A DNA stretch of 64,000 nt from Chelatococcus asaccharovorans (GCF_003201475.1 NZ_QJJK01000001.1:880501-944500); one strand, 5' to 3'; counted from the first letter of the stretch, positions 52,300-62,120 are shown. A program made the numbers and translations. Notes: generated by a model not told the origin, from the letters alone.

Positions 52300-53973
52300 G
52301 TGCATCAGACCTCGCGCGCCGCGCCTTCCACCGTCGGGCATTCCATTCTGGACGCGGCCGACCGCTGGCCCGAGCGGACGGCATTCATCCTGGCGGGCCG
52401 TTCCGTGACCTATGCCGAATTCGCCCGGCAGACCGAGACAGCGGCGCGCGGGCTGCTCGCGCTCGGCATCAAGCCCGGCGAGCATGTCGGCGTCTTGATG
52501 CCGAACTGCTGGGACTACGCGGTGCTGGTGGGCGCCATCAATATGGTGGGCGCAGCCGCGGTTGTGCTCAACGCGCGCTATCGCGGCGAAGACTTGCGGT
52601 TCGTTATCGCGCATGCGGATATCACCGTGCTGTTCACGGCGGGCATCGGGCGTCCGCATCTCGACTTGCGCGCTTTGCTCTGCGCCGAGTTTCCAGAACT
52701 CGCACGTTGGCATGACGGCGAGCCGCTTGCAATCGCAGCGGCTCCGAAGCTGCGCGCCGTCTTTCACTTCCAGGCGCCCGAGGAAGAGACGTGGGCGACA
52801 GAACGCGTGTTCGCGGCCGGCGCGGCGACCGTATCCGCCGACATCCTCGCGGGGCGCATCGCCGCCGTCAGACCGGAGGAGACCGCTCTCGTCATCTTCT
52901 CGTCGGGGACAACGGCGCAACCGAAGGCCTGTCTGATCAGTCACAGGACGCTGAACGATGTCGCCGGCGCCGTGGCGGAACGTCTGGGCCTGGTGCAGGA
53001 CGACGTGTTCTGGGATCCACTGCCGTTCTATCACATGTCTTCGCACCTTCCCCTGAATGCCTGCCGGAAGGTCGGCGCGGCCTATCTCTGCCAGACGCAT
53101 TTCGATGCCGGTGAGGCGCTGCGGGAAATGGAGGCCTGGGGCGCCACCATCTGCTATCCCGCGTTCCCGACCCTGACCGCAGCGATGATCGATCACCCCG
53201 ATTTCGCGCATCGCGATCTCTCGCGCCTCCGCCTCATGCTGAACATCGGTGCGCCGGAGCTGTTGCGCAAATTCGCCGCGGCCTTGCCGCGGGCGACGCA
53301 GATCGCCTGCTTCGGCCTGACCGAGGGAGGCGGCATCAGCGTCATGTCGAGCCCTGAGGAAACGCTCGAACAGCGCGTGACGCGGGTGGGCCGGCCGCTT
53401 GCCGTGCACGCGGTGCGGATCGTCGATCCGGACACGCTGGCTGAGGTTCCCGCGGGCACGCGTGGGGAAATACTGATCAGGGGATCGATCTTTTCAGGCT
53501 ACTACAAGGAGGCCGAACAGACGGACAAGGCGCTTGGCGCAGACGGCTGGCTGAGGACGGGCGACGCCGGCTGGCTCGATCCGGATGGGCTTCTCGTCTA
53601 CGCCGGCCGCATCAAGGACATGCTCAAGATCGGCGGCGAGAATGTCGCGGCCGTCGAGATCGAGAGCTTTCTGGTGAAGCATCCCAAAGTGAAAATGACG
53701 CAAGTCGTGGCGGTGGCGGACGACCGGCTCGTTGAAGTCGCGGCTGCGTTTGTCGAGCTCAAGTCGGGCGAGACGATGACCGCCGATGAGCTCATCGCCT
53801 ATTGTGCAGGCCGCATTGCAAGCTACAAAATTCCCCGTTATGTCCGCTTCGTGACGGAATGGCCGATGAGCGCGACGAAGATACAGAAGTTCAAGCTTCT
53901 CGAGAGTTTCACCCCAACCGGCAAGATAGACGTGGCCAGCGTCCTCCGGAGGCAGCCGGAAGCCTCGAAGTAG
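52300..53973 (+). CDS. Acyl-CoA ligase (AMP-forming)
   Basis: A 557-aa ANL-family enzyme from GTG 52300, with AGGTG before it. Motifs are the P-loop-like VIFSSGTTAQPKACLISHRT, CFGLTEGGGISV, GWLRTGDAGWLDPDGLLVYA, GRIKDMLKIGGENVAAVEIE and a late lysine in MSATKIQKFKL. It should activate the pathway's carboxylic acid to its CoA ester. It is the last gene of the 50-54 kb operon and convergent with the carboxyltransferase gene. Confidence 0.92.
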   Translation: MHQTSRAAPSTVGHSILDAADRWPERTAFILAGRSVTYAEFARQTETAARGLLALGIKPGEHVGVLMPNCWDYAVLVGAINMVGAAAVVLNARYRGEDLRFVIAHADITVLFTAGIGRPHLDLRALLCAEFPELARWHDGEPLAIAAAPKLRAVFHFQAPEEETWATERVFAAGAATVSADILAGRIAAVRPEETALVIFSSGTTAQPKACLISHRTLNDVAGAVAERLGLVQDDVFWDPLPFYHMSSHLPLNACRKVGAAYLCQTHFDAGEALREMEAWGATICYPAFPTLTAAMIDHPDFAHRDLSRLRLMLNIGAPELLRKFAAALPRATQIACFGLTEGGGISVMSSPEETLEQRVTRVGRPLAVHAVRIVDPDTLAEVPAGTRGEILIRGSIFSGYYKEAEQTDKALGADGWLRTGDAGWLDPDGLLVYAGRIKDMLKIGGENVAAVEIESFLVKHPKVKMTQVVAVADDRLVEVAAAFVELKSGETMTADELIAYCAGRIASYKIPRYVRFVTEWPMSATKIQKFKLLESFTPTGKIDVASVLRRQPEASK

Positions 53974-54041
53974 AACCGCCGGGATTGGCGGCCTTGTCGC
54001 CGGTCATAGCGTTGATCAGCCGATATCCGGCGGTGCAGCCA

Positions 54042-55613
54042 TCACCGCGCCGGCCGCGGCCGGCCGAGCCGCGGTCGGCGTGGGCCCCAGGCGATCTCGA
54101 TACTGCGGGCCACGGCGATGCGCGTCTGCGCCGGCTCGATGATGTCGTCGAAGGAGAGGTGGGCGGCTGCTTCCCAGGGCTCGGACTCGACGGTCCATTG
54201 CGCGGTGAGTTCGTCGACCAGGCGCTGCATGGCCTCCGGGCCCTCCTCCTCCAGCAGTTTCTCCATGCGACGGCGATAGACGGTGCGCACACCGGTCTCG
54301 GGGGCCATGAAGCCCATCTCGGCGCAGGGCCAGGCGAACAGGAAGTCCGGCCGCGTCGGCCGGCCACCCATGGCGAAATGTCCCCCGCCATAAGCTTTGC
54401 GCAGCACCACGGCGACCTTCGGAACCGTGGCTTCGGCTATGCGGGCCACGAGCGTCTCGTAGGCCTTCAGGATGCCGCCCCGCTCGGCCTGCGAGCCGAT
54501 CATCAGCCCGGGTACGTCATTGAGAAAGACAAGGGGCAGGTTGAACGTATCGCACAGATCGACGAAGGCGCATTCCTTGGTGAGCGCGGCGGGATCGAGC
54601 GCCCCGGCGTTGACGATCGGCTGGTTTGCGACGATGCCGACCGGCATGCCTTCGATGCGGGCGAGCCCGGTCAGCAGGCTCGGCCCCCAGCCGGCGCCCC
54701 AGGGCAGCAGGCTGTGCTCGTCGACCAGCGCCTCCAGCACGTTGCGCATGTCGTATCCCGCCTTGGCACCGAGCGGCACCAACCTCTCGAAGTCCTCCGC
54801 CGGACGACCGGCTGGCCGGGCCGGTGCCACCGGCGCCTCCAGTTCGGCATTGGCCGGCAGATAGGAAAGGAAGGCGGCGATGGCCTGCATGGCCTGGCTC
54901 TCGTCGCCGACCACCATATGCACGTTGCCGGCCGCCTGGGCGGGCTCCGGCCCGCCGAGTTCGGTATCGCTGATCGTCTCGCCGATGGCGGACTGGATGA
55001 CGGAGGGCCCGGACAGCGCGACGGCGCCGCTGGCGATCATCACCGTGAAATGCGCCGTCGAGGCATGCAGGGCGGAATCGCCGTAGGACGGGCCGAGGAT
55101 CGCCGCCGCCCGCGGCACCGCCGCCTGGCCCGGCGCCGGCTTGACGAAGGTGAGGAAATCGAGCGGCAGACCGCTGAAGCGCCATCCCATAACGTCGGGG
55201 ATGCGGCCTCCGTCGGCATCGCAAAGCAGCACGATAGGAAAGCCGGAGCGCTGGGCATGCTCGATCAGCCGGCTCTGCTTGCGCATGCTGGTCGGCGCGG
55301 TGGTACCGGCGAGAATCGTCGAATCGATGCCGATCACCCCGACCATCGCACCGTCGATGCGGCCGAAGCCCGTGACGACTCCGTCGCCGGCCACGAAGCG
55401 CTCGCTGCGCATCTCGGGCAGGGCGAGGGCGCCGAACTCGAACCAGGATCCGGCATCGAGCAGGAGGTCGAGGCGCTCGCGCACCGGCAGGCGTCCCGAG
55501 GCACGGTGGCGCTCGACCGCGACGGCGCCGCCCATCTCCATCACGCGCGCCTTGCGGGCGCGCAAATCGGCGATCTTCGCCTCAAGGGCGGCTTGTCCGG
55601 CGTTGTCACTCAT
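54042..55613 (-). CDS. Acyl-CoA carboxylase carboxyltransferase (beta) subunit
   Basis: A 523-aa crotonase-fold subunit from ATG 55613. The N-terminal half has AVERHRASGRLPVRERLDLL and GVIGIDSTILAGTTAPTSMR; the C-terminal half has FVDLCDTFNLPLVFLNDVPG and KAYGGGHFAMGG. It has the full domain set of propionyl-, methylcrotonyl- or geranyl-CoA carboxylase beta chains. It is transcribed divergently from the biotin carboxylase subunit at 55762, with a shared operator between them. The acyl-CoA specificity is not clear. Confidence 0.9.
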   Translation of the reverse strand: MSDNAGQAALEAKIADLRARKARVMEMGGAVAVERHRASGRLPVRERLDLLLDAGSWFEFGALALPEMRSERFVAGDGVVTGFGRIDGAMVGVIGIDSTILAGTTAPTSMRKQSRLIEHAQRSGFPIVLLCDADGGRIPDVMGWRFSGLPLDFLTFVKPAPGQAAVPRAAAILGPSYGDSALHASTAHFTVMIASGAVALSGPSVIQSAIGETISDTELGGPEPAQAAGNVHMVVGDESQAMQAIAAFLSYLPANAELEAPVAPARPAGRPAEDFERLVPLGAKAGYDMRNVLEALVDEHSLLPWGAGWGPSLLTGLARIEGMPVGIVANQPIVNAGALDPAALTKECAFVDLCDTFNLPLVFLNDVPGLMIGSQAERGGILKAYETLVARIAEATVPKVAVVLRKAYGGGHFAMGGRPTRPDFLFAWPCAEMGFMAPETGVRTVYRRRMEKLLEEEGPEAMQRLVDELTAQWTVESEPWEAAAHLSFDDIIEPAQTRIAVARSIEIAWGPRRPRLGRPRPAR

Positions 55614-55688
55614 GGTGCGTTCCCAAAGTTCGGCCTGGTCCGGTCTGCGAGCCTCGAACCGGGTCCCATGAAATCCGGTTCGCCGTCA

Positions 55689-55704
55689 TATATCTTTCGA
55701 TAGG
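55689..55704. promoter_or_regulatory. Half-conserved palindrome, likely TetR operator, between the carboxylase subunits
   Basis: TATATCTTTCGATAGG shares 12 of 16 positions with the palindrome at 62105-62120, including the complete right half TCGATAGG. It lies 57 bp before the alpha-subunit start and 75 bp before the beta-subunit start, so one site could control both. Confidence 0.5.
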
Positions 55705-55761
55705 TTGCGCCGTGCGGCGGGGCCCGTAACGCAGATGGAAGCGTCCGACATGCGGTGACCC

Positions 55762-57552
55762 ATGTTCTCATCTGTACTGATCAGCAATCGCGGCGAGATC
55801 GCTGTGCGCCTTATCCGGGCTTGCCGGACGCTCGGCATCCCCTGCGTCGCCGTCTACAGCGATGCGGATGCGGACGCCCTGCACGTCCGGCTCGCCGACC
55901 GGGCGGTGCGGATCGGCGAAGGACCGGCGCGCAATTCCTATCTCGATGCGGAGGCGATCATCGCTGCGGCGGTCACCGAGGGTGTCGCCGCGATCCATCC
56001 CGGCTACGGCTTTCTCAGCGAAGATCCGGCCTTCGCTCAAGGCGTCATCGACGCCGGGCTGACATTCATCGGCCCGTCCCCCGGGGTCATGGCCACCATG
56101 GCGGACAAGACGGCGGCGCGGTCGGCGGCGATTGCCGCCGGTCTTCCCGTGCTTCCCGGCAGCAGGGCGGGCCTCGATGCCGGAGCCGCCCGGGTGGCAG
56201 CCCGCGCTATAGGCTATCCCCTGCTGGTCAAGGCGGCTTTCGGCGGCGGGGGGCGTGGCATGCGCATCGTGGCCAGCGAGACGGCGCTTGCGCTGGCGCT
56301 GGAGAGTGCTGCGCGGGAAGCGCAGGCAAGCTTCGGCAAGCCGGAGGTGTTTCTCGAGCGCTATGTGGAGCGGCCGCGCCACGTCGAAGTGCAGGTTTTC
56401 GGCGATCAGCATGGCCATGTCGTCCATCTCGGCGACCGGGACTGCACCATGCAGCGACGCCACCAGAAGGTGATCGAAGAGGCGCCTGCGCCCGACCTGC
56501 CGCCTGACCTGCGTCGTGAGCTGCACGAAGCCGCGGTGCGCCTTGCCCGGAACGTCGGCTACGTCGGCGCAGGAACCGTGGAATTTCTCGTCGATGCGGC
56601 ACGGGAGAACTTCTATTTCCTCGAAATGAATACGCGTCTTCAGGTCGAGCACGGCGTTACCGAACTGGTCACCGGCCTTGACCTCGTGGAACTGCAGCTA
56701 CTTGCTGCGGCGGGGCGGGCCCTCCCGTTCACCCAGGCCGAGGTCGTCTTGCGCGGCCATGCCATCGAGGGGCGGATCGCCGCCGAGGACCCGGCCGCGG
56801 GTTTTATGCCCTCGGCGGGCCGCATCGGGCGCCTCGACATGCCGGCCGGCCCGTGGGTACGGACGGATTTCGGCTTCGGTCCGGGTGATACCGTGCCACC
56901 TTTCTACGATTCGATGCTTGGGAAAGTGCTCGCCTGGGGGAACGGAAGAGCGGAGGCGGCGCGGCGACTGAGCGGCGCGCTTGCAGAGACGCGCATCGAC
57001 GGCATTGCCAGCAATTGCACGTTCCTGCGCCGCGTAGTCGACAGCGATGCCTTCGCGCAGGTGAAGCACGACGTCGGCTGGATCGAACGCGCGGCAGAAA
57101 CCCTCACGCCTGCCGGCGCAACCGAGTCTGTCGGGGAGGCCGTGGCGGATAGCGAAGACGGCATCCGGGCCCTGCCGTTTCGGCGCGAGGTGCTCGATAC
57201 GCCGCAGGGCCAGGTCGTGCTCGACATCCGTACCGCGCAGATGGAGCCGGGCCTCCGCGCGGGGCGCCAGCGGCGCGGTCCAGCGACGATGGTCTCCCAC
57301 GTGCAGGCAGCGATGCCGGGGCCCGTCGCGCCGATTGATGCGACGGTGGTCAATGTTGCGGTCGCAGTGGGCGATGTCGTGACGGGTGCGACGGTTCTGG
57401 CAATGGTCGAGGCCATGAAAATGGAAATGCCTATCCGCGCCGGGATTGATGGGATCGTGACCGCATTGCATGTCGCGGTTGGCGAGACGATCAAGGCCGG
57501 CGCCCTCGTCTGCGCCATCGAGCCATCAGCAGATCATAGGGAGACCCCATGA
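55762..57552 (+). CDS. Acyl-CoA carboxylase biotin carboxylase/BCCP (alpha) subunit
   Basis: A 596-aa biotin carboxylase from ATG 55762 (MFSSVLISNRGEIAVRLIRA). The ATP-grasp domain shows KAAFGGGGRGMRIVAS, FLERYVERPRHVEVQVFGDQ, FLEMNTRLQVEHGVTELVTG and GHAIEGRIAAEDP. The C-terminal biotinyl domain has the attachment motif VEAMKMEMPIRAG. It partners the divergent beta subunit. Its stop overlaps the SDR start by ATGA. Confidence 0.93.
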   Translation: MFSSVLISNRGEIAVRLIRACRTLGIPCVAVYSDADADALHVRLADRAVRIGEGPARNSYLDAEAIIAAAVTEGVAAIHPGYGFLSEDPAFAQGVIDAGLTFIGPSPGVMATMADKTAARSAAIAAGLPVLPGSRAGLDAGAARVAARAIGYPLLVKAAFGGGGRGMRIVASETALALALESAAREAQASFGKPEVFLERYVERPRHVEVQVFGDQHGHVVHLGDRDCTMQRRHQKVIEEAPAPDLPPDLRRELHEAAVRLARNVGYVGAGTVEFLVDAARENFYFLEMNTRLQVEHGVTELVTGLDLVELQLLAAAGRALPFTQAEVVLRGHAIEGRIAAEDPAAGFMPSAGRIGRLDMPAGPWVRTDFGFGPGDTVPPFYDSMLGKVLAWGNGRAEAARRLSGALAETRIDGIASNCTFLRRVVDSDAFAQVKHDVGWIERAAETLTPAGATESVGEAVADSEDGIRALPFRREVLDTPQGQVVLDIRTAQMEPGLRAGRQRRGPATMVSHVQAAMPGPVAPIDATVVNVAVAVGDVVTGATVLAMVEAMKMEMPIRAGIDGIVTALHVAVGETIKAGALVCAIEPSADHRETP

Positions 57553-58304
57553 CCACAGGACCTGACACCGGACATCCTCACGCCGTGAGCTCTTCCCCCC
57601 AAAGACCGGACGTCGCCATTGTCACGGGCGCGGCGCGTGGAATCGGTGCGGCCATCGCTGAAGCGCTGGAGACCGGCGGCTGGCGCGTCGTGCGTGTCGA
57701 CATCGGGTTTTCGGACATGGGCCCTTTGCGGCGTGCGCTCGACGTCACCCGCTTCGATGACGTCGTCGCGATGGTCGCGGCCATCGAGGCGGAGCTCGGC
57801 CCGATCGGCGGCGTTGTCAACAACGCCGGCATCACCCGCGACGGCTTCATGCATCGCATGGATCCGGCCACCCAGTGGGAGCCGGTCATCGCCGTCAATC
57901 TCACTGGCCCGTTCAACATGTGCCGGGCCATCCTGCCAAAGATGCGCGAGCGTCAGTTCGGACGCATCGTCAACATGTCGTCCATGAACGGCCTCAAGGG
58001 CCAGGCCGGGCAGGCGAATTACGCGGCAGCCAAGGCCGGATTGATCGGCATGACGAAGGCGCTCGCGTTGGAGAACGCCAGCCTCGGCATCACGGCCAAC
58101 TGCATCGCGCCCGGCTTCATCGACTCGGAGATGACCCGCGCGATCCGCCCGGACGTGCGCGAGGTGGAACTGACGAAGATCCCTGCCGGACGACCGGGCA
58201 CACCCGCTGAAGTGGCCGGCGTCGCCGCTTTCCTGATGTCGGACGGCGCTGCATTCGTTACCGGCGAGACACTCTCGATCAACGGCGGGCAGTTGATGGG
58301 CTGA
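57549..58304 (+). CDS. Short-chain dehydrogenase/reductase (3-hydroxyacyl/FabG-like)
   Basis: A 251-aa SDR from ATG 57549, preceding DVAIVTGAARGIGAAIAEAL (TGxxxGIG). NNAG is in GGVVNNAGITRDGF, the catalytic Ser in VNMSSMNGL, and YxxxK in YAAAKAGLIGMTKAL. It is coupled to the biotin carboxylase gene. The likely job is oxidation of a 3-hydroxyacyl-CoA or an alcohol intermediate. Confidence 0.9.
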   Translation: MTTGPDTGHPHAVSSSPQRPDVAIVTGAARGIGAAIAEALETGGWRVVRVDIGFSDMGPLRRALDVTRFDDVVAMVAAIEAELGPIGGVVNNAGITRDGFMHRMDPATQWEPVIAVNLTGPFNMCRAILPKMRERQFGRIVNMSSMNGLKGQAGQANYAAAKAGLIGMTKALALENASLGITANCIAPGFIDSEMTRAIRPDVREVELTKIPAGRPGTPAEVAGVAAFLMSDGAAFVTGETLSINGGQLMG

Positions 58305-58989
58305 CTGCTTCTGACAGGGAAGGCTTGCGCCAGATCTCCAGTGCTTTCTCGCTTGCGAGGCCGTTGACGCTCATCGTGGCGAACTGCTCGCCGATGACCT
58401 CGGGCTTCATGCTGCCACCACGGCGAAACCATGTGTAGGTCCAGTTGGCCGAGCCAAGCACGCTCAGCGCCGCCAGCTTGGCATCGACATCGGACCGGAT
58501 CAACCCGGCCGCCTGGCCTTCCCTGATCGTCTCGACGAAGTGGTTCTGGTAGGTGTGGTCGTCTGCGAGCACCGTGTGGCGCTTCTCGGCCGGGATCGAC
58601 TTGCGTTCGTGCAGAAACACCGCCGTCTCTTCGAGATATTCGCACAGATGCAGAATATGGCCGGCGATGAGCCGCCATAGCACGGTCAGCGGGTCGGCGG
58701 GAACTTCCATAATCCGGCGCAGATTGGCGATGCCGCGGGCGATGATCGAAGCCAGCACCTCGTGCAGCAGTTCTTCCTTCGAGGGAAAGTAGTAGAACAG
58801 GCTCGCTTTCCGGATGCCGAGCTCGTCGGCGATGTCCTGCAGGGAGGCTGCTTCATAACCCTTGCGATGGAAGACTTTCGTTGCCGCCGCCAGTATTTCG
58901 GCGCGCCGTTCGTGGCCGCGCAGGCGATGGCGCACCGGCGCCGGCTCTGGCAGCTTGCGGCTGGGCTCGCGGGCTAGGACCTTGGTCAT
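58279..58989 (-). CDS. TetR-family transcriptional regulator
   Basis: A 236-aa regulator. The HTH is ATKVFHRKGYEAASLQDIAD with ELGIRKASLFYYFPSKEELL. The C-terminal part resembles FadR/PsrA/AtuR-like acyl-CoA-responsive domains (TetR_C_33 style). Its 3' end overlaps the convergent SDR gene by 26 bases. It lies downstream of the enoyl-CoA hydratase and flavoprotein genes in one operon, and probably reads the palindromes at 50008, 55689 and 62105, relieved by a pathway CoA ester. Confidence 0.88.
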   Translation of the reverse strand: MTKVLAREPSRKLPEPAPVRHRLRGHERRAEILAAATKVFHRKGYEAASLQDIADELGIRKASLFYYFPSKEELLHEVLASIIARGIANLRRIMEVPADPLTVLWRLIAGHILHLCEYLEETAVFLHERKSIPAEKRHTVLADDHTYQNHFVETIREGQAAGLIRSDVDAKLAALSVLGSANWTYTWFRRGGSMKPEVIGEQFATMSVNGLASEKALEIWRKPSLSEAVSPSTARR

Positions 58990-59004
58990 TCGATCATCCC
59001 AATT

Positions 59005-59808
59005 TCAGCCACGCCGATCGGCAAAGACGGGCTTCCGTTTACCGAGGAACGCAGCGGTTCCCTCGCGAACGTCGGGGCTTGCCTGTAGCACGGCGAGTGC
59101 CTCTATAGAATAATCGAGATCGGCCTGTGTCAGGTTCCGATCGATGATGCGCTTGGCAACTTCAAGAGCGAGCGGCGAACTCTCCGCAATCTCTTTCGCC
59201 ATGGCAAGAGCGTGGCTCAGCAGCGCGGCGGATGGCACCACCTCTTCGACGAGCCCGATTCGCAACGCCGTCGCGGCATCGATGCGACGGCGCGTGGCGA
59301 TCAGTTGCTTGGTCATCGCCCGGCCGATCTTGTCGGCGGCGCGGATGACTCCATAGCCCGGAACGAGGCCGAGGCCCGCCTCCGGCATGCCGAATGCGGC
59401 GTGTTCCGCGGCGATGACGATGTCGCAGGCAAGCGTGAGTTCGCAGCCGCCGCCGAGCGCCAGGCCATTCACCGCGGCGATGATCGGCAGCGGGCACCGC
59501 TCCACCGCCAGGAAGGCGGCCATGGCCTCCCGCTGGTAGGCACGGCGATCGACCATGTCGCCGAGGCTGTGGAGCGAGCCGATGTCCCCGCCGGCGGAGA
59601 ACGCCCGCTCACCCGCACCGGTGATCACGACCGCGCGCACCCCGCCGTTCTGTTCCAGGCTTTGCAGGGTCGCGGTGATGTTGGCATAGAAGCGCCGCGT
59701 CAAGGTGTTGAGCTTGAGCGGCCGAGCAATCGTGACCAGAGCCACGGGACCATCGCGGTGGACCGCGAGGGGGGTGTCGTCGACGGCGATGTCAGCATTG
59801 CCCGTCAT
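59005..59808 (-). CDS. Enoyl-CoA hydratase/isomerase
   Basis: A 267-aa crotonase from ATG 59808, overlapping the flavoprotein stop (ATGA). The oxyanion-hole segments are AFSAGGDIGSLHSL and NGLALGGGCELTLACDIVIA, and a C-terminal FLGKRKPVFADRRG completes the family profile. GMPEAGLGLVPGYGVIR supplies one of the usual catalytic glutamates. It should hydrate the unsaturated CoA ester of the pathway. Confidence 0.9.
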   Translation of the reverse strand: MTGNADIAVDDTPLAVHRDGPVALVTIARPLKLNTLTRRFYANITATLQSLEQNGGVRAVVITGAGERAFSAGGDIGSLHSLGDMVDRRAYQREAMAAFLAVERCPLPIIAAVNGLALGGGCELTLACDIVIAAEHAAFGMPEAGLGLVPGYGVIRAADKIGRAMTKQLIATRRRIDAATALRIGLVEEVVPSAALLSHALAMAKEIAESSPLALEVAKRIIDRNLTQADLDYSIEALAVLQASPDVREGTAAFLGKRKPVFADRRG

Positions 59809-61913
59809 GTTTCCACCCCCTGCGCGGCTTGGCCGACAGCTTGGCCGGTGATGTGGCCGGCGGCCTGAGCGGCCACATGGCCGGCGTCTTGATCGGCGAC
59901 CTGCGCCGCCAGCAGCGAGACAGCCGCGCGCGCCGCATGCACAGCATCCCCAATCCGGCCGATCGTCTCGACATCGCCGACAAGCGCGTGGGGGATTCCG
60001 GCGGCGGCCAGTCCCTCGCCGAGCGGCGATCCCGGTTGCCGGCCCTGGGCCACCACCACCCACGCCACCTCGATGCGGCCGGCCGTCTCGCCTGCCAGCG
60101 TCGCGACCTGCGGCCCCTCGACCCGGGTGATCGTGGTGTTGTCGACGACGGTGATGCGGGCGTTGCCCTGCAGGCGCGCCCGGAGATGCTTACGGTACAT
60201 CATCTCGGCGGAACGCGCGAGTTGCTGCGCGGCCGAGCGCGTGACGAGGATCACGCCGTGGCCGCGCGCCGCCAGATACTCGGCCGTCTCGCAGCCGGTC
60301 TCGCCGCCGCCGTAGACCAGCGTCGGCAGCGGTCCGGGCGCGGGCGGCTCCGCGTCGCCGGACAGGATGTCGTAGGCGCTCAATACGCGCGTGGCGTCCC
60401 CGGCCGCGAAGGGCAGCGCCTGCGAGCACGCACCTGTCGCGACGATGGCCAGCACCGGATGCTGGGCAGCCAGCTCCCCTGCCTCGACCGGATGGTCCAG
60501 CAAGATCTCGACGCGGCTGCCGGCCAGACGCCTCTTGAGATAGTCGAGATACCAGAACAGCTTTTCCTTGTGGGGTGGCGACGCCGACGCGATAAGGCCA
60601 CCGCCGAGCTCGTTTCTCGCCTCGTACAGGCGCGTCGTGAAGCCGGCCTCGGACAGCTCCAGCGCCGCCGCCATGCCGCCCGGCCCGGCGCCGACCACGA
60701 GCGCCAGGCGCCCCGCGCCGCCGCCGACGGCCGGCATGTGATTTTCCTGGCCGGCGCGGGGGTTCTCGGCGCAGCTGATGCCAATGTGCTTCAGCACCCG
60801 ATCGAAGCACCAGTTGCAATTCGTGCATGGGCGGATGGCATCGACATCGCCGGCCAGTGCCTTGCGCGTCCAGTCCGGATCGGCGAGCAGCGGCCGCCCC
60901 AGCGCCACCATGTCGATGTCGCCCTCCGCGAGACCGCGCTCGGCCACGTCCGGCCAGCGCACCGGCCCCACGCCGATGACGGGGACGCCGGCGACCGCGC
61001 GGATCGCCCGGCAATGGGCGAATCGCCATGCCTCGACCGCCGACATCGGATCGATGGTCCGGTCGAGCGTCCCTTCGATCACGCCGCTCGAGACATGAAT
61101 CGCGTCAAGGCCGGCGGCGACGAGATGCGGGACGATCGCGACCATGTCGTCGAGGGAGAGGCCGCCCGGCAGGAAATCCGAGGAGGACAACCGGTAGATG
61201 AGTGGCCGTTCCGCGCCGAGCACCGCTTTGACGGCCTTTATCACCGCAAGGGGGAAGCGCAGCCGCCGTTCGAAGTCACCGCCCCATGCGTCATTCCGCC
61301 TGTTTCTCAGCGGGGATAGGAAGGCCATGGGCAGATAGCCATGCGCGCCGTGGATCTCGATGGCCTCATAGCCCGCGGCCATGGCCCGCGTGGCCGCCCG
61401 GCCGTAGTCGGCGACCAGTTCCTCGATCTCCGCTGGTTCCAGCATGCGTGTGGTCGGCGTCACGCCGTCGCGGCGCGAGATCTCCTGGCTCGGCGCGAAC
61501 GGCAGGCCGTCGAGCGTGCGGCGATCGGCGTGCTGGCCGGGTGAATGCAGTTGCAGGGCCGACAGCGAGCCGGCCTCGCGGATGGCGGAGGCGATCCTGC
61601 GATGCCCGGCGATGGCGCCGTCGTCATCAAGTACGAGTTGCCTCATTTCCGCCCGGCCGTAACGCCGATTGACGCTGGTGAATTCGACCACGATCAGCCC
61701 GGTGCCGCCGGCCGCCCGCGCCCTGTAATAGGCAACGGTGTCGTCGGTGACGCCACCCGCCTCGTCGGCGAGCACACTCGACATCGCCGCCATGACGGTG
61801 CGATTGGGAATGGTGAGCCCGGCGAGCCGGATCGGGCTCGCCAGCCGGGGAAAGCGCGGCGCGCCTACCGGGAAGGAACAGCCGGCCGTATCGCCGTCGT
61901 CGCGCTCCCCCAT
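59805..61913 (-). CDS. 2,4-dienoyl-CoA reductase-like iron-sulfur flavoprotein (OYE-FAD fusion)
   Basis: A 702-aa protein with an FMN TIM barrel of the Old Yellow Enzyme type (PIRLAGLTIPNRTVMAAMSS, YEAIEIHGAHGYLPMAFLSP), a 4Fe-4S motif in CTNCNWCFDRVLKHIGISC (about residues 335-355), and a C-terminal FAD/NAD domain (LALVVGAGPGGMAAALEL, LVYGGGETGCETAEYLA). This is the architecture of FadH. It would reduce a conjugated dienoyl- or enoyl-CoA. The last 35 residues are a low-complexity Ala/Gly/Gln/Asp stretch, which is unusual. Confidence 0.9.
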   Translation of the reverse strand: MGERDDGDTAGCSFPVGAPRFPRLASPIRLAGLTIPNRTVMAAMSSVLADEAGGVTDDTVAYYRARAAGGTGLIVVEFTSVNRRYGRAEMRQLVLDDDGAIAGHRRIASAIREAGSLSALQLHSPGQHADRRTLDGLPFAPSQEISRRDGVTPTTRMLEPAEIEELVADYGRAATRAMAAGYEAIEIHGAHGYLPMAFLSPLRNRRNDAWGGDFERRLRFPLAVIKAVKAVLGAERPLIYRLSSSDFLPGGLSLDDMVAIVPHLVAAGLDAIHVSSGVIEGTLDRTIDPMSAVEAWRFAHCRAIRAVAGVPVIGVGPVRWPDVAERGLAEGDIDMVALGRPLLADPDWTRKALAGDVDAIRPCTNCNWCFDRVLKHIGISCAENPRAGQENHMPAVGGGAGRLALVVGAGPGGMAAALELSEAGFTTRLYEARNELGGGLIASASPPHKEKLFWYLDYLKRRLAGSRVEILLDHPVEAGELAAQHPVLAIVATGACSQALPFAAGDATRVLSAYDILSGDAEPPAPGPLPTLVYGGGETGCETAEYLAARGHGVILVTRSAAQQLARSAEMMYRKHLRARLQGNARITVVDNTTITRVEGPQVATLAGETAGRIEVAWVVVAQGRQPGSPLGEGLAAAGIPHALVGDVETIGRIGDAVHAARAAVSLLAAQVADQDAGHVAAQAAGHITGQAVGQAAQGVET

Positions 61914-62104
61914 TCTAGCGGCCCGTGCCCGAGATGCCGGCGCCGAACGTCGCCGCCGAGGATGCGGGGGCGCGCCCGCCCGCCTGCCTGCCGATCGCTT
62001 CGCTCCTGCCGTGCATCATGGTCGCCGCCCTGCCCTCTGTGCCGGAAGTCCGTCGCGCCGGCACTCCCTGCATCGTGGATAGCCCCAGCCGCGGTGGGGC
62101 GAAC

Positions 62105-62120
62105 CCTATCGATCGATAGG
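62105..62120. promoter_or_regulatory. Perfect 16-bp palindrome, likely TetR operator, in the divergent flavoprotein/LivHM promoter
   Basis: CCTATCGATCGATAGG is fully self-complementary. It lies in the 385-bp gap between the flavoprotein (start 61913) and the transporter (start 62299), where no other gene is recognised. Related sequences at 50008 and 55689 sit in the promoters of the other two units. Confidence 0.7.
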
